Assembly (NCBI RefSeq): GCF_017068395.1
Contig: NZ_CP070619.1
Coordinates: 7,254,001-7,318,000 of the forward strand
Source: Rhodococcus pseudokoreensis
GTDB lineage: Bacteria > Actinomycetota > Actinomycetes > Mycobacteriales > Mycobacteriaceae
Length of the DNA: 64,000 bases
Direction of reading: 5' to 3'
Part shown: piece by piece, positions 1 to 10,258 of the stretch
Numbering within the stretch: position 1 is the first letter of the stretch
How the letters are laid out: each line of letters starts with the position of its first letter
Program-made: the position numbers and the translations under genes
Notes under the pieces: generated by a model
What the model was told of the DNA's origin: nothing
Databases searched by the model: none
Seen by the model: only the letters and a program-made list of their open reading frames with translations

Positions 1-61
1 AATGAGTTAGCTGGATCACATTTGCCTGTTGACATCCTGTGCTCACCTGGTCAAACTAGCA

Positions 62-77
62 ACTGGTTATGACCGGA
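62..77. promoter_or_regulatory. Candidate DasR-type (dre) operator upstream of the GlcNAc operon
   Basis: The sequence ACTGGTTATGACCGGA matches 10 of 16 positions of the GntR/DasR consensus A(C/G)TGGTCTAGACCA(C/G)T, with both half-sites (ACTGGT and GACC) intact. Further TGGTC half-sites lie near 48-52 and 96-100. DasR represses nag and pts genes in actinobacteria and is released by glucosamine-6-phosphate, which fits the operon that follows. Assignment is by consensus only. Confidence 0.45.
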
Positions 78-201
78 CAGTACCCGTTGGGGGTGCTGGT
101 CCACAATAGTTTTCCCGAAGCCGTACGACGCGCTCGCCGCCACCGGTTTCGGGACACACCAGACGCCGATTCGGCGACCGAAGCGCACAGAGAAGGCCGA
201 T

Positions 202-1449
<1,248 letters not shown>

Positions 1450-1451
1450 TC

Positions 1452-1721
1452 ATGGCTTCACGAACGGTCCTCATCGGTTCGAAGGTGGGCCTGCACGCCC
1501 GCCCCGCCGCGAAGTTCACCCAGGCCGCCGCGTCCGTGCCCGTCCCGGTGCAGATCGCGGTCGGCGAGTCGGCGCCGGTGGACGCGGGCAGCATGCTCGC
1601 GGTCATGACCCTCGGCGCCGCATTCGGTACCGAGGTGACGATCAGCGCGGACGGGGAGGGCAGCGAGGAGGCCCTCGACCGCCTCGCTGCCCTGCTCGCC
1701 TCCGACCTCGACGCCGCCTGA
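1452..1721 (+). CDS. ptsH: Phosphocarrier protein HPr
   Basis: General PTS phosphocarrier of 89 residues that passes phosphate from enzyme I to EIIA. The active-site histidine is His15 in the motif GLHARPAA. Ser47 sits in the AGSML segment, where Firmicutes HPr carries its regulatory serine. The ATG at 1452 lies two bases after the EIIC stop and gives the usual HPr length; longer in-frame starts would run into the permease gene. Its stop overlaps the start of ptsI by one base. The general PTS genes are therefore embedded in the GlcNAc operon. Confidence 0.95.
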   Translation: MASRTVLIGSKVGLHARPAAKFTQAAASVPVPVQIAVGESAPVDAGSMLAVMTLGAAFGTEVTISADGEGSEEALDRLAALLASDLDAA

Positions 1722-3400
1722 TGCCGACGACCACGGAACAGGTAGTGCACGGACTCGGGGTGAGTCCGGGGCTGGTCTGCGCGCCCTGGCTCGCGTTCGG
1801 AACACCGGTCGAGACGTCGCTCGAAGACCCTGTCGGGGAATCGGTCCCGGCGGAGATCGCCCGGGTGCAGGCCGCCCTCGCGACGGTGTCCGGTGACCTC
1901 GAGGCCCGCGCCGCGCAGGTGGACGGCGTCGCGTCCGAGATCCTGCTCGTGTCGGCGGCGATGGCTCGCGACCCGGGAATCGTGTCCGCCGCCGAGGAGA
2001 ACGTTCGCGGCGGCATGCCGACGGCACACGCCGTGCGCGTCGCGTTCGACGGCTTCTGCACCAAACTCGAGGCCCTCGGAGGGTATCTCGCCGAGCGCGT
2101 CGCGGACCTGCGTGACCTCGGACATCGCGCGGTCGCGGTGCTGCTGGGAGTGCCGATGCCCGGAATCCCCGACCCGGGGCACCCGTTCGTGCTCGTTGCC
2201 CGTGACCTGTCGCCCGCGGACACCGCGATGCTCGGCGGCAGCGACGTGGTGGGCCTGCTCACTGCGGAGGGCGGGCCGACGAGTCACACTGCGATACTGG
2301 CGAAATCGCTCGGCCTGCCCGCGATCGTGAACTGCGCCGACCTCGACCGATTGGTCGAGGGGCGACCGGTGGTGCTCGACGGCGCCACGGGCGAGGTCGT
2401 CGTCGACCCCGGCGAACACCGACGGTCGGAGGTGTCGGCGCGGATCGCCGAGGCCCGGGCGCGGGTCGCGGCTACCAGTGGGCCGGGTCGCACCCGGGAC
2501 GGCGCACCCGTCGGGCTGCTCGTCAACATCGGCACCGTCGACGACGCCGTGCGCGCCGCCGCCGCGGATTCGGAGGGCGTCGGACTGTTCCGCACCGAGT
2601 TCCTCTACCTCGGCAGGCAGACCGCGCCCACCCTCGACGAGCAGATCACCACGTACACCGCCGTGCTGGAGAAGTTCGCCGGACGGAAGGTGGTGGTCCG
2701 GACACTCGATTCCGGATCCGACAAACCACTGCCGTTCCTCGACCTGGGCGCCGAGGAGAACCCGGCCCTCGGCGTGCGCGGGTTGCGGGTCGGCTCCGTC
2801 TACCCGGACGTCCTGGCCACCCAGCTGGAAGCCCTCGGCGCCGCAGCGTCCGCCACCGGCGCGGACCTGTGGGTGATGGCCCCGATGGTCGCCACGGCGG
2901 ACGAGGCGGAGGGCTTCGCCGCGCTCGCCCGGTCCCGCGGCATCGCGAAGGTCGGGGCGATGATCGAGATCCCCTCGGCGGCACTGCGCGCCCGCGACCT
3001 GCTCCAACACCTCGATTTCGTCAGCATCGGAACCAACGACCTGAGCCAGTACGCGTGCGCCGCAGACCGGATGGCAGGCGGTCTCGCCACATTGCTCGAC
3101 CCGTGGCAGCCCGCGGTCCTGGACCTCATCGGCCTGGTCGGCACGGCAGGAGCCGAGGCGGGCACACCCGTCGGGGTCTGCGGTGAGGCCGCGTCCGATC
3201 CCGCGCTGGCGCCGGTGCTCGTCGGGCTGGGTGTCACGAGCCTGTCCATGGTGGCGCCGTCGCTGGGCGGCGTCCGGGCCCGCCTGGCCGCCACCGACCT
3301 CGACCGGTGCCGGGAGATGGCCGTCGCCGCGCGCAGTGCCACATCCCCGCAGGCCGCACGATCGGCAGTCGCGGCTCTCGAGTCCGGGGTGCCCCGATGA
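1721..3400 (+). CDS. ptsI: PTS enzyme I (phosphoenolpyruvate-protein phosphotransferase)
   Basis: Cytosolic enzyme I, 559 residues, which autophosphorylates from PEP and phosphorylates HPr. Order of domains: N-terminal HPr-binding helices, a phosphohistidine swivel domain with GGPTSHTAI (His189 active site), then the PEP-binding TIM barrel with GVGLFRTEFLYL. Further barrel motifs are ENPALGVRG and, near residue 487, the GVCGE cysteine. All catalytic motifs are intact. The length is slightly under the 575 residues of the E. coli protein. It overlaps ptsH by one base and nagA by four (ATGA), so translation is coupled. Confidence 0.96.
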   Translation: MPTTTEQVVHGLGVSPGLVCAPWLAFGTPVETSLEDPVGESVPAEIARVQAALATVSGDLEARAAQVDGVASEILLVSAAMARDPGIVSAAEENVRGGMPTAHAVRVAFDGFCTKLEALGGYLAERVADLRDLGHRAVAVLLGVPMPGIPDPGHPFVLVARDLSPADTAMLGGSDVVGLLTAEGGPTSHTAILAKSLGLPAIVNCADLDRLVEGRPVVLDGATGEVVVDPGEHRRSEVSARIAEARARVAATSGPGRTRDGAPVGLLVNIGTVDDAVRAAAADSEGVGLFRTEFLYLGRQTAPTLDEQITTYTAVLEKFAGRKVVVRTLDSGSDKPLPFLDLGAEENPALGVRGLRVGSVYPDVLATQLEALGAAASATGADLWVMAPMVATADEAEGFAALARSRGIAKVGAMIEIPSAALRARDLLQHLDFVSIGTNDLSQYACAADRMAGGLATLLDPWQPAVLDLIGLVGTAGAEAGTPVGVCGEAASDPALAPVLVGLGVTSLSMVAPSLGGVRARLAATDLDRCREMAVAARSATSPQAARSAVAALESGVPR

Positions 3401-4581
3401 TCCTGCGCGGCAGGGCCGTCGTGGAGGACGGCGTCCTCGCCGACGGCGTGGTCGTCACCGACGGCGACCGAATCTCCTGGGTCGGTGCGGCGTCGCAGTA
3501 CCGCGGGCAGGTGCCGCTGCCGGACGCGAGTTCGTCGATACTGCTGCCGGGCCTGATCGACCTGCACTGCCACGGCGGCGCAGGCGCGGGCTTTCCCAAC
3601 GCCGACGCCGACGGGGCGAGGCTGGCCGCGGACCACCACCGCGGGCACGGCACCACCGGACTGCTCGGAAGCCTGGTCTCGGCGGGGGAGCAGGACCTGC
3701 TCCGGCAGGCCGGAATCCTCGCCGACCTGGTGGAACGCGGTGACCTCCTCGGGATCCACCTGGAGGGCCCGTTCATCTCCGGTGCCCGCTGCGGTGCGCA
3801 GGATCCCGCGTCCGTGGTGCCCGGCGACCCCGGCCTGTTCGAGCGGATCTGCGACGCCGCGCGCGGCACCGTCCGGTCGATGACGCTCGCACCGGAGACC
3901 GCGCACTTCGGCGAACTTCTCGCCGCGATGCGCCGGCGGGGCGTGTTACCGAGCCTCGGCCACACCGACACCGACGCGGCGACGACGTCCGCGCGGATCG
4001 CCGACGCCGCCGGCGGGCCGCTGACCGCCACACACCTGTTCAACGCGATGCCGCCGCTGCACCACCGCGCGCCGGGCCCGGTGGCCGCGTTCCTCGCCGC
4101 AGCCGGTCGCGGCGACATCGTCGTCGAATTGATCGCGGACGGAGTGCATCTCGCGCCCGACACCGTGTCGATGGTGTTCGACACCGTCGGACCCGAGCAG
4201 ATCGTCCTCGTCAGCGACGCCATGGCCGCCGCCGGCGTCTCGGACGGCGACTACCAACTCGGGCCGCTGGACGTGCGCGTCTCCCGCGGTGTGGCCCGGC
4301 TCGCGACCGCCGACGGATCCGAGGGGGCCATCGCGGGCGGCACCGCACGACTGCTGGACGTCGTGCGCAGCACCGTTGTCGACAGCGGCGTCGGACTCGT
4401 CGACGCCGTCGCGTCCGCCACCAGGACCCCGGCCCGGCTGCTCGGCCTGGAAACCGAACGCGGCACCCTGGCCCCGGGCCTCCGCGCCGACGTCGTCGTG
4501 ACCGATCACCAACTGCGCCCGCGTGGCGTGTATTCCGGCGGAATGCCCGCCGGAACGGAAGGACTCGCATGGAAATCGTAA
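3397..4581 (+). CDS. nagA: N-acetylglucosamine-6-phosphate deacetylase
   Basis: Amidohydrolase of 394 residues that removes acetate from GlcNAc-6-phosphate after PTS uptake. The metal-site motif DLHCHGGAG, the HLEGPF glutamate loop, GHTDTDA, THLFNAM and VSDAM (catalytic Asp) are all present in order. I chose the ATG at 3397, which overlaps the ptsI stop as ATGA; the open frame extends further upstream, but only inside ptsI. Its end overlaps nagB by 13 bases. The product glucosamine-6-phosphate is the substrate of the next gene and the known DasR effector. Confidence 0.95.
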   Translation: MILRGRAVVEDGVLADGVVVTDGDRISWVGAASQYRGQVPLPDASSSILLPGLIDLHCHGGAGAGFPNADADGARLAADHHRGHGTTGLLGSLVSAGEQDLLRQAGILADLVERGDLLGIHLEGPFISGARCGAQDPASVVPGDPGLFERICDAARGTVRSMTLAPETAHFGELLAAMRRRGVLPSLGHTDTDAATTSARIADAAGGPLTATHLFNAMPPLHHRAPGPVAAFLAAAGRGDIVVELIADGVHLAPDTVSMVFDTVGPEQIVLVSDAMAAAGVSDGDYQLGPLDVRVSRGVARLATADGSEGAIAGGTARLLDVVRSTVVDSGVGLVDAVASATRTPARLLGLETERGTLAPGLRADVVVTDHQLRPRGVYSGGMPAGTEGLAWKS

Positions 4582-5348
4582 TCCGGCAGACGCCGTCGGA
4601 GGTCAGCACGACCGTCGCGGACATCGTCGAGAGGTACGTCCGGCGCGGTCCGACGACCCTGGGCCTCGCCACCGGGTCGTCCCCGCTCGGGAGCTACCGC
4701 GAACTCGCGCGACGGCACCGCGAGTCCGGACTGGACTTCACGGACGCGCGGGCCTTCCTCCTCGACGAGTACGTCGGCCTGCCGAAAAGTCACGACCAGT
4801 CGTACTTCTCGGTGATCCGCTCGGAGTTCGTCGACCACGTCAACCTCGACCCCGACCGGGTACTCAGCCCGAACGGCGAATCGCCCGACATCGCCGAGGA
4901 GGGCGCACGGTACGACGCGGCCATCGCCGAGGCGGGTGGCGTCGACGTGCAACTGCTCGGCATCGGAACCGACGGCCACATCGGGTTCAACGAGCCGGGT
5001 TCCGCGCTGACATCACGCACCCGCGTCAAAACTCTCACCGAGCAGACCCGACTCGACAATGCGCGGTTCTTCGACAGCGTGGACGACGTCCCGCACCACG
5101 TCCTCACCCAGGGGCTGGGCACCATCAGCGAAGCCCGGCACCTGGTGATGATCGCGTTCGGGAAGGGCAAGGCAGAGGCGATCGCCGCCGCCGCGGAGGG
5201 ACCGCTCTCCGCGTTCTGCCCGGCCTCGGTGATGCAACTGCACCGGCACGTCACCGTCGTGATCGACGAAGCCGCGGCGAGCAAGCTGCAACTCGCCGAC
5301 TACTACCGGTACGCACTGGAACACAAGCCGTCCTGGCAGTCGTTCTAG
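4569..5348 (+). CDS. nagB: Glucosamine-6-phosphate deaminase
   Basis: Converts glucosamine-6-phosphate to fructose-6-phosphate and ammonia, sending GlcNAc carbon into glycolysis. It has 259 residues, close to the 266 of the E. coli enzyme. Visible family motifs are LGLATGSSPLG (phosphate loop), FLLDEYVGL with the catalytic Asp, and GIGTDGHIGFNEPGS with the catalytic His. The C-terminal allosteric region seen in enterobacteria is short. The start lies inside nagA and the stop abuts cutC with no gap, consistent with one polycistronic message. Confidence 0.95.
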   Translation: MEIVIRQTPSEVSTTVADIVERYVRRGPTTLGLATGSSPLGSYRELARRHRESGLDFTDARAFLLDEYVGLPKSHDQSYFSVIRSEFVDHVNLDPDRVLSPNGESPDIAEEGARYDAAIAEAGGVDVQLLGIGTDGHIGFNEPGSALTSRTRVKTLTEQTRLDNARFFDSVDDVPHHVLTQGLGTISEARHLVMIAFGKGKAEAIAAAAEGPLSAFCPASVMQLHRHVTVVIDEAAASKLQLADYYRYALEHKPSWQSF

Positions 5349-6062
5349 ATGGCGCCCGTACTCGAATTGGCGGTCCAGGACGTCGCGGGCGCCCGGATCG
5401 CACGGCGCGCCGGAGCATCGCGTGTCGAGTTGTGCACCGCACTCGGCGCGACCGGCGGGCTGACGCCGAGCATCGGCATGATCGAAGCCGTGGTGGCCCA
5501 GGGGATCGCGGTGCATCCGCTGATCCGGTGCCGGCCCGGCGGATTCGTCTACGACGCCGACGAGATCGAAGTCATGGCCCGCGACATCCGGGCTGCGGTG
5601 GGCGCGGGCGCCTCCGGAGTCGTCGTCGGTGCGGTCACGCCCGGCATGGCCGTCGACGGCGACGCTCTGGCCCGCCTGCTCGACGGCATCGACCCGTACG
5701 CGGTGGAGGTGACGTTCCATCGCGCGATGGACGTCGTCGACGACAGGGCGACGGCCCTCGATGCGCTCGCACGGTCGGGCATCATCCGGGTCCTCACTTC
5801 CGGCGGAACGCCCCGCTGCATCGACGGCCTCGGCGCCTTGTCGGCCATGGTCGCCCACGCACACGGGCGGATCCAGGTAATGGCAGGCGGCGGGATCCGC
5901 GTCGACGACATCGCCGCGGTCGCAGGCACCGGTGTCGACGCCATACACCTCTCCGCCCGCCGCACCGTCGCCGACAGCGGCGGCCCCGGCGGTGGGTCCG
6001 GCGGCTACGACGCGGTCGACGAATCCCTCGCCCTCGCAGCCGCTGCGGCACTGGGGATCTGA
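5349..6062 (+). CDS. cutC: CutC family protein
   Basis: TIM-barrel protein of 237 residues, the length of known CutC proteins. Typical segments are ARRAGASRVELCTAL near the start, IRCRPGGFVY, VTFHRAMD and RVLTSGG, followed by a glycine-rich MAGGGIRVDD phosphate-site-like loop. CutC was first described in copper homeostasis, but its real reaction is unsettled. Its recurrent place with nag/PTS genes suggests a sugar-phosphate or cell-wall-sugar role (inference). It starts on the base after the nagB stop, so it is the last gene of this operon. Confidence 0.85.
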   Translation: MAPVLELAVQDVAGARIARRAGASRVELCTALGATGGLTPSIGMIEAVVAQGIAVHPLIRCRPGGFVYDADEIEVMARDIRAAVGAGASGVVVGAVTPGMAVDGDALARLLDGIDPYAVEVTFHRAMDVVDDRATALDALARSGIIRVLTSGGTPRCIDGLGALSAMVAHAHGRIQVMAGGGIRVDDIAAVAGTGVDAIHLSARRTVADSGGPGGGSGGYDAVDESLALAAAAALGI

Positions 6063-6141
6063 ACTTTCGGCCATTGCCTGTGGTCCGGTCGGACTTCTAG
6101 AGTCGAACAAAGTTTCGAACAACCTCGGGGGAGGGCTGGTC

Positions 6142-7464
6142 GTGGGGGAAATAGTGGCACCGGATCTGGAGGAGTTGCGGGCGTTCACGACGCGGTTGCG
6201 GTGCGTCGAGGCGTGTGGTGATGCCGGGTTGGGGATCGAGTGGATCGACGCGGTCGAGTCGTTGAAGTCGGTGGGGTGCGCGGTGCAGGCGGTGGTCACC
6301 GATGATGTCGCCACCTGTATGCGGGAGGATCGGAAGGCCCGTGGGTTGCCGCGGGTGGAGTGGGACCGCGGCATCGCCTCGCAGATCGCGTTGGCGCGCA
6401 GGGAGTCCCCGAACCGTGGTGGCCGGCATCTGGGGTTCGCCCGGTCGGTGGTGCACGAGATGCCGCACACGTTGGCGTTGCTGCGGTCGGGCCGGTTGAA
6501 CGAATGGCGTGCCACCCTGTTGGTGCGGGAGACGGCGTGTCTGTCGGCGGCGGATCGCGCGGTGGCGGATCGGCGGTTGTGTTCGGACCCGGACGTTCTC
6601 GACGGCGTCGGCGACCGCGGCCTCGTGGCGAAGGCGAAGGGCCTCGCGGTGGAACTCGACGCCGCCGCGGTGGTGGCCCGGTACCGCAAGGCGGTGTCCG
6701 AGCGGCGGGTCACGACGCGGCCGGCGCCGGATTCGATGGCGTATCTGAGTGTGCTGCTGCCGATGGAGCAGGCGGTGTGTTTGCAGGCGACGTTGGGTCG
6801 TGATGCGGACAGTCTCATCGCGACCGGGGACAGTGGCGGCCGGACCCGGAATCAGTTGATGGCGGATTTGTTGTTCGACCGCGGCACCGGGGCCTCGGTG
6901 ACCTCGGGGGTTCCGGTGGCGGTGAATCTGGTGATCTCCGACGAGGCGTTGTTGGCGGGCGAGAACGAGGCCGCGGATGTGGCGGGGTTCGGTCCGGTGC
7001 CGGCGGGGATCGCCCGGCAACTGGTCGCGGCTGCCCTCGATGGTGATACCGCGGTGACCTTGCGAAACGTGTACTCGTGTCCGCTGTCGGGGGCGTTGAC
7101 GGCGATGGAGTCGCAGGCGCGGATGTTCCCGAAAGGCTTGCGGAAGTTGATCGACCTGCGGGACCGCACGTGCCGCACCCCGTGGTGTGATGCGCCGATC
7201 CGCCATCACGACCACATCCTGTCCCGCCGCAACAAGGGTGCCACCACCGCACACAACGGGGCCGGTTTGTGCGCGGCCTGCAATTACGCGAAGGAAGGCG
7301 ACGGCTGGACCGCCCGCCCCGTCAGGCGGCACGGCCGCACGCATCTCTTCGACCTCGGCACCCCGACCGGACATCACTACCGGTCCGCGGCCCCGCGGCT
7401 GCCGTCCGCGGCGCGACGGTCGGAAATCGAAGCGATTCTGATCGCGCATTTGCGAGCGTCTTGA
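6142..7464 (+). CDS. DUF222 / HNH endonuclease family protein (13E12-repeat type)
   Basis: Protein of 440 residues. A long N-terminal DUF222 region is followed by a C-terminal HNH nuclease domain with CRTPWCDAPI, HHDH and LCAACNYAKEG, which are zinc-binding and catalytic residues. This family (REP13E12 in mycobacteria) is present in many copies in mycolic-acid bacteria and its function is unknown; a mobile origin has been proposed. I chose the GTG at 6142, preceded by GGAGGG about six bases upstream; the frame is open further upstream but runs into cutC. Codon use carries more third-position T than its neighbours. Confidence 0.85.
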   Translation: MGEIVAPDLEELRAFTTRLRCVEACGDAGLGIEWIDAVESLKSVGCAVQAVVTDDVATCMREDRKARGLPRVEWDRGIASQIALARRESPNRGGRHLGFARSVVHEMPHTLALLRSGRLNEWRATLLVRETACLSAADRAVADRRLCSDPDVLDGVGDRGLVAKAKGLAVELDAAAVVARYRKAVSERRVTTRPAPDSMAYLSVLLPMEQAVCLQATLGRDADSLIATGDSGGRTRNQLMADLLFDRGTGASVTSGVPVAVNLVISDEALLAGENEAADVAGFGPVPAGIARQLVAAALDGDTAVTLRNVYSCPLSGALTAMESQARMFPKGLRKLIDLRDRTCRTPWCDAPIRHHDHILSRRNKGATTAHNGAGLCAACNYAKEGDGWTARPVRRHGRTHLFDLGTPTGHHYRSAAPRLPSAARRSEIEAILIAHLRAS

Positions 7465-7500
7465 CCGTGCGATCACGGGAATCGTCGTAGGGTCGTGTGC

Positions 7501-7992
7501 ATGGCCAGCTGGAACGAGTTCGCCGAAGCTGCTCCGCGGATTGCCGCCATCTTCTCCCGCAGGCACGCGGCGACCAAGAACCTGTGCATGCTCGGCACGC
7601 TGCGCTCCGACGGATTTCCGCGGATCAGCCCGGTTGAGCCGAGATTCTTCGAGAACCAGTTGTGGATCGCCGGTATGCCGAACACGACGAAGTTCCAGGA
7701 TCTCGCTCGCGATCCGCGTTTCTGCCTGCACACGGCGACCGTCGACAGCGAGGTGAAGGAAGGTGACGCAAAACTGTGGGGTGTCGTCGACGACGTCCAG
7801 GACAAGGCGCTGCATCAGCGTTTCGCGCAGGCGCTGTTCGACGAGACGGGTTTCGACATCCGCGGGCAGGAGTTCGACCACTGCTACCGAGCGGACCTGA
7901 CCGGCGGCTCGGCGGTGGAGGTCGGCGACGGCCATATGGACATCACCATCTGGAAGCCGGGAGAGCCCGAGCACGTCGTGCGAAAACACTGA
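7501..7992 (+). CDS. Pyridoxamine 5'-phosphate oxidase-fold protein
   Basis: Small flavin/F420-type split-barrel protein of 163 residues. The pattern KNLCMLGTLRSDGFPRISPVEP followed by a strand with LWIAGMP and a segment KFQDLARDPRFCLHTAT is typical of the PNPOx-like family. These proteins bind FMN, F420 or heme, and the substrate cannot be told from sequence. The ATG at 7501 was chosen; an in-frame GTG two codons upstream is an alternative. It stands alone and ends five bases from a convergent gene. Confidence 0.75.
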   Translation: MASWNEFAEAAPRIAAIFSRRHAATKNLCMLGTLRSDGFPRISPVEPRFFENQLWIAGMPNTTKFQDLARDPRFCLHTATVDSEVKEGDAKLWGVVDDVQDKALHQRFAQALFDETGFDIRGQEFDHCYRADLTGGSAVEVGDGHMDITIWKPGEPEHVVRKH

Positions 7993-7996
7993 CCGC

Positions 7997-8587
7997 TCAT
8001 TCCTCCGGCCACGGCAGCACCGTCAGGTGGGGCCATTCCTTCTGCCACCGTGCCGCTTTGGTCTCGTACACCTTCCTCGGGGCGAGTACGGGATTCGGGC
8101 GCAGGACCATGTCGAAGAGGTCGGTGAATCCGTGGGGTGCGTAGATCTCGTCGTCGCCGGTGTGCGTTCGGCGGATGCCGTAGCAGCAGGTGGTGGAGGC
8201 GAAGTGGTCGATGGCGTCCTTGCAGTCGGTGAAGGGGGTTGCGGGCACGCCGAAGTGGTCTTCGTACCAAAGATGCACCCGTGCCTCGTTTCTGACCTCG
8301 ACGCGCACGTCGAGGTCGTCGAACAGTGCGGCGGCTCTGCGGATGACGTCGTCCTCGGCCTCGTAGCTGAGGTCGGTGTCGTCGAAGTAGAAGAGGTCGT
8401 AGTCGTCGATCCCCGACTGCGGGTCGCGGCCGTCGATGTGGTTCCACACGGTCTGGAACACGGCGCCCGCGGTGAGGTACCACTCGGCGAGGCCGAGTCG
8501 GGGTGCACGGTCCAGGATCGTGATGATGCACGGGTTGGTCCCGAGGATGCGAAGGAAGTCCGTCTCCTCGGGAGAGTGAATCTGCAT
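7997..8587 (-). CDS. Nucleotidyltransferase-like protein (NTP_transf_6 type)
   Basis: Protein of 196 residues that resembles the COG3575-type nucleotidyltransferase family. Near the N-terminus comes LAEWYLTAGAVFQTVWNHI, then an acidic stretch DYDLFYFDDTDLS typical of the metal-binding strand. A VRVEVRNEARVHLWYEDHFG segment and a conserved C-terminal TDLFDMVLRPNP follow. Substrates of the family are unknown. The ATG at 8587 was chosen because similarity begins there; an upstream in-frame ATG near 8671 would add 28 unconserved-looking residues. It is divergent from mmsA. Confidence 0.7.
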   Translation of the reverse strand: MQIHSPEETDFLRILGTNPCIITILDRAPRLGLAEWYLTAGAVFQTVWNHIDGRDPQSGIDDYDLFYFDDTDLSYEAEDDVIRRAAALFDDLDVRVEVRNEARVHLWYEDHFGVPATPFTDCKDAIDHFASTTCCYGIRRTHTGDDEIYAPHGFTDLFDMVLRPNPVLAPRKVYETKAARWQKEWPHLTVLPWPEE

Positions 8588-8745
8588 GATCCGATCGTAG
8601 GGTCGGGGTACGACCGAACTGTCCGCGCCGGACTTGGCTCGAACGGCACCGGGCTGCACGAGTCTGGACATACATGGACATCCAACTATAGGATGAGCAC
8701 ATATTCGGAACTCCCTCATCATCGAGCAAGGAACGGGTTCTCACA

Positions 8746-10248
8746 ATGGTTCAAGAGCTATCCCACTTCGTCGGCGGCAAGCGCGTCCCCGGTGCCTCCA
8801 ACAAGTTCGGCGACGTCTACGACCCCAACACCGGTGAGGTGCAGTCGCGTGTGCCTCTCGCCGACAAGGCCGAGACGGAGGCGATCATCGCGAACGCGGT
8901 GGAAGCTCAGCGCGAATGGGCGCTGTTCAACCCGCAGAAGCGGGCACGCGTCCTGATGAAGTTCCTCCAGCTCGTGCAGGAGGAGATGGATTCGCTGGCG
9001 CGCCTCCTGTCGTCCGAGCACGGCAAGACGATCCCCGACGCGAAGGGCGACATCCAGCGCGGCCTCGAGGTCATCGAGTTCGCACTCGGCGCTCCGCACC
9101 TGCTCAAGGGTGAGTACACGGAATCCGCCGGAACCGGGATCGACGTGTACTCCATGCGTCAGCCGCTCGGCGTTGTCGCCGGCATCACGCCCTTCAACTT
9201 CCCGGCCATGATCCCGCTGTGGAAGGCCGGTCCCGCGCTGGCCGCAGGCAACGCCTTCATCCTCAAGCCGTCCGAGCGCGACCCCTCGGTGCCGCTGCGC
9301 CTGGCCGAACTGTTCCTCGAGGCCGGTCTGCCCGCGGGTGTGTTCAACGTGGTCAACGGTGACAAGGAAGTGGTGGACGTCCTGCTCACCGACGACCGCG
9401 TCAAGGCTGTCGGGTTCGTCGGGTCCACCCCGATCGCGCAGTACATCTACGAGACCGCCGCGGCCCACGGCAAGCGCGCGCAGTGCTTCGGTGGCGCGAA
9501 GAACCACGCGATCATCATGCCCGACGCCGACCTCGACGAGGTTGCCGACGCCCTCATCGGCGCAGGTTACGGCTCCGCGGGTGAGCGGTGCATGGCCATT
9601 TCCGTCGCCGTGCCGGTGGGCGAGGAGACGGCGGATGCGCTCGTCGCCAAGCTGACCGAACGCGTCGGCAAGCTCACGATCGGCCGCAGCGACGACGAGT
9701 CCGCCGACTTCGGACCGCTGGTCAGCAAGGACGCCCTCGAACGGGTGAACAACTACATCCAGATCGGCATCGACGAGGGCGCGGAGGCCGTGATCGACGG
9801 CCGCGGCTTCACCCTCGAAGGCCACGAGAACGGCTTCTTCGCAGGCGCGACCCTGTTCGACAAGGTCACCACCGACATGCGCGTCTACAAGGAAGAGATC
9901 TTCGGACCCGTCCTGCTGGTCGCCCGCGCGGCGGACTACGAAGAGGCGCTCCGCCTGCCCACCGAGCACGAGTACGGCAACGGCGTCGCCATCTTCACCC
10001 GCGACGGCGACACGGCCCGCGACTTCACGAACCGCGTGAACGTCGGCATGGTCGGCGTCAACGTGCCGATCCCGGTGCCGATTGCGTACCACACGTTCGG
10101 CGGCTGGAAGCGTTCCGGCTTCGGCGACCTGAACCAGCACGGTCCCGACTCCTTCCGCTTCTACACCAAGACCAAGACCGTGACGCAGCGTTGGCCCTCC
10201 GGCAAGAAGGAAGAGACCAATCACTTCGTCATTCCCACGATGAACTGA
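8746..10248 (+). CDS. mmsA: Methylmalonate-semialdehyde dehydrogenase (CoA-acylating)
   Basis: Last enzyme of distal valine breakdown: methylmalonate semialdehyde + CoA + NAD+ gives propionyl-CoA, CO2 and NADH. It has 500 residues with the aldehyde dehydrogenase fold. GITPFNFPAMIPLWKAGPAL forms the cofactor side, GFVGSTP the NAD loop, and SAGERCMA carries the catalytic Cys282. GGAKNHAIIMPDAD is diagnostic for the MmsA subgroup. It heads a same-strand run with the other valine genes and is separated from the next by ten bases. Confidence 0.95.
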   Translation: MVQELSHFVGGKRVPGASNKFGDVYDPNTGEVQSRVPLADKAETEAIIANAVEAQREWALFNPQKRARVLMKFLQLVQEEMDSLARLLSSEHGKTIPDAKGDIQRGLEVIEFALGAPHLLKGEYTESAGTGIDVYSMRQPLGVVAGITPFNFPAMIPLWKAGPALAAGNAFILKPSERDPSVPLRLAELFLEAGLPAGVFNVVNGDKEVVDVLLTDDRVKAVGFVGSTPIAQYIYETAAAHGKRAQCFGGAKNHAIIMPDADLDEVADALIGAGYGSAGERCMAISVAVPVGEETADALVAKLTERVGKLTIGRSDDESADFGPLVSKDALERVNNYIQIGIDEGAEAVIDGRGFTLEGHENGFFAGATLFDKVTTDMRVYKEEIFGPVLLVARAADYEEALRLPTEHEYGNGVAIFTRDGDTARDFTNRVNVGMVGVNVPIPVPIAYHTFGGWKRSGFGDLNQHGPDSFRFYTKTKTVTQRWPSGKKEETNHFVIPTMN

Positions 10249-10258
10249 ACGGATCTCC

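Noticed and set aside
5013..6818. Minus-strand open frame of about 600 codons across nagB-cutC-HNH
   Set aside because: Antisense to three recognisable genes and without family motifs.
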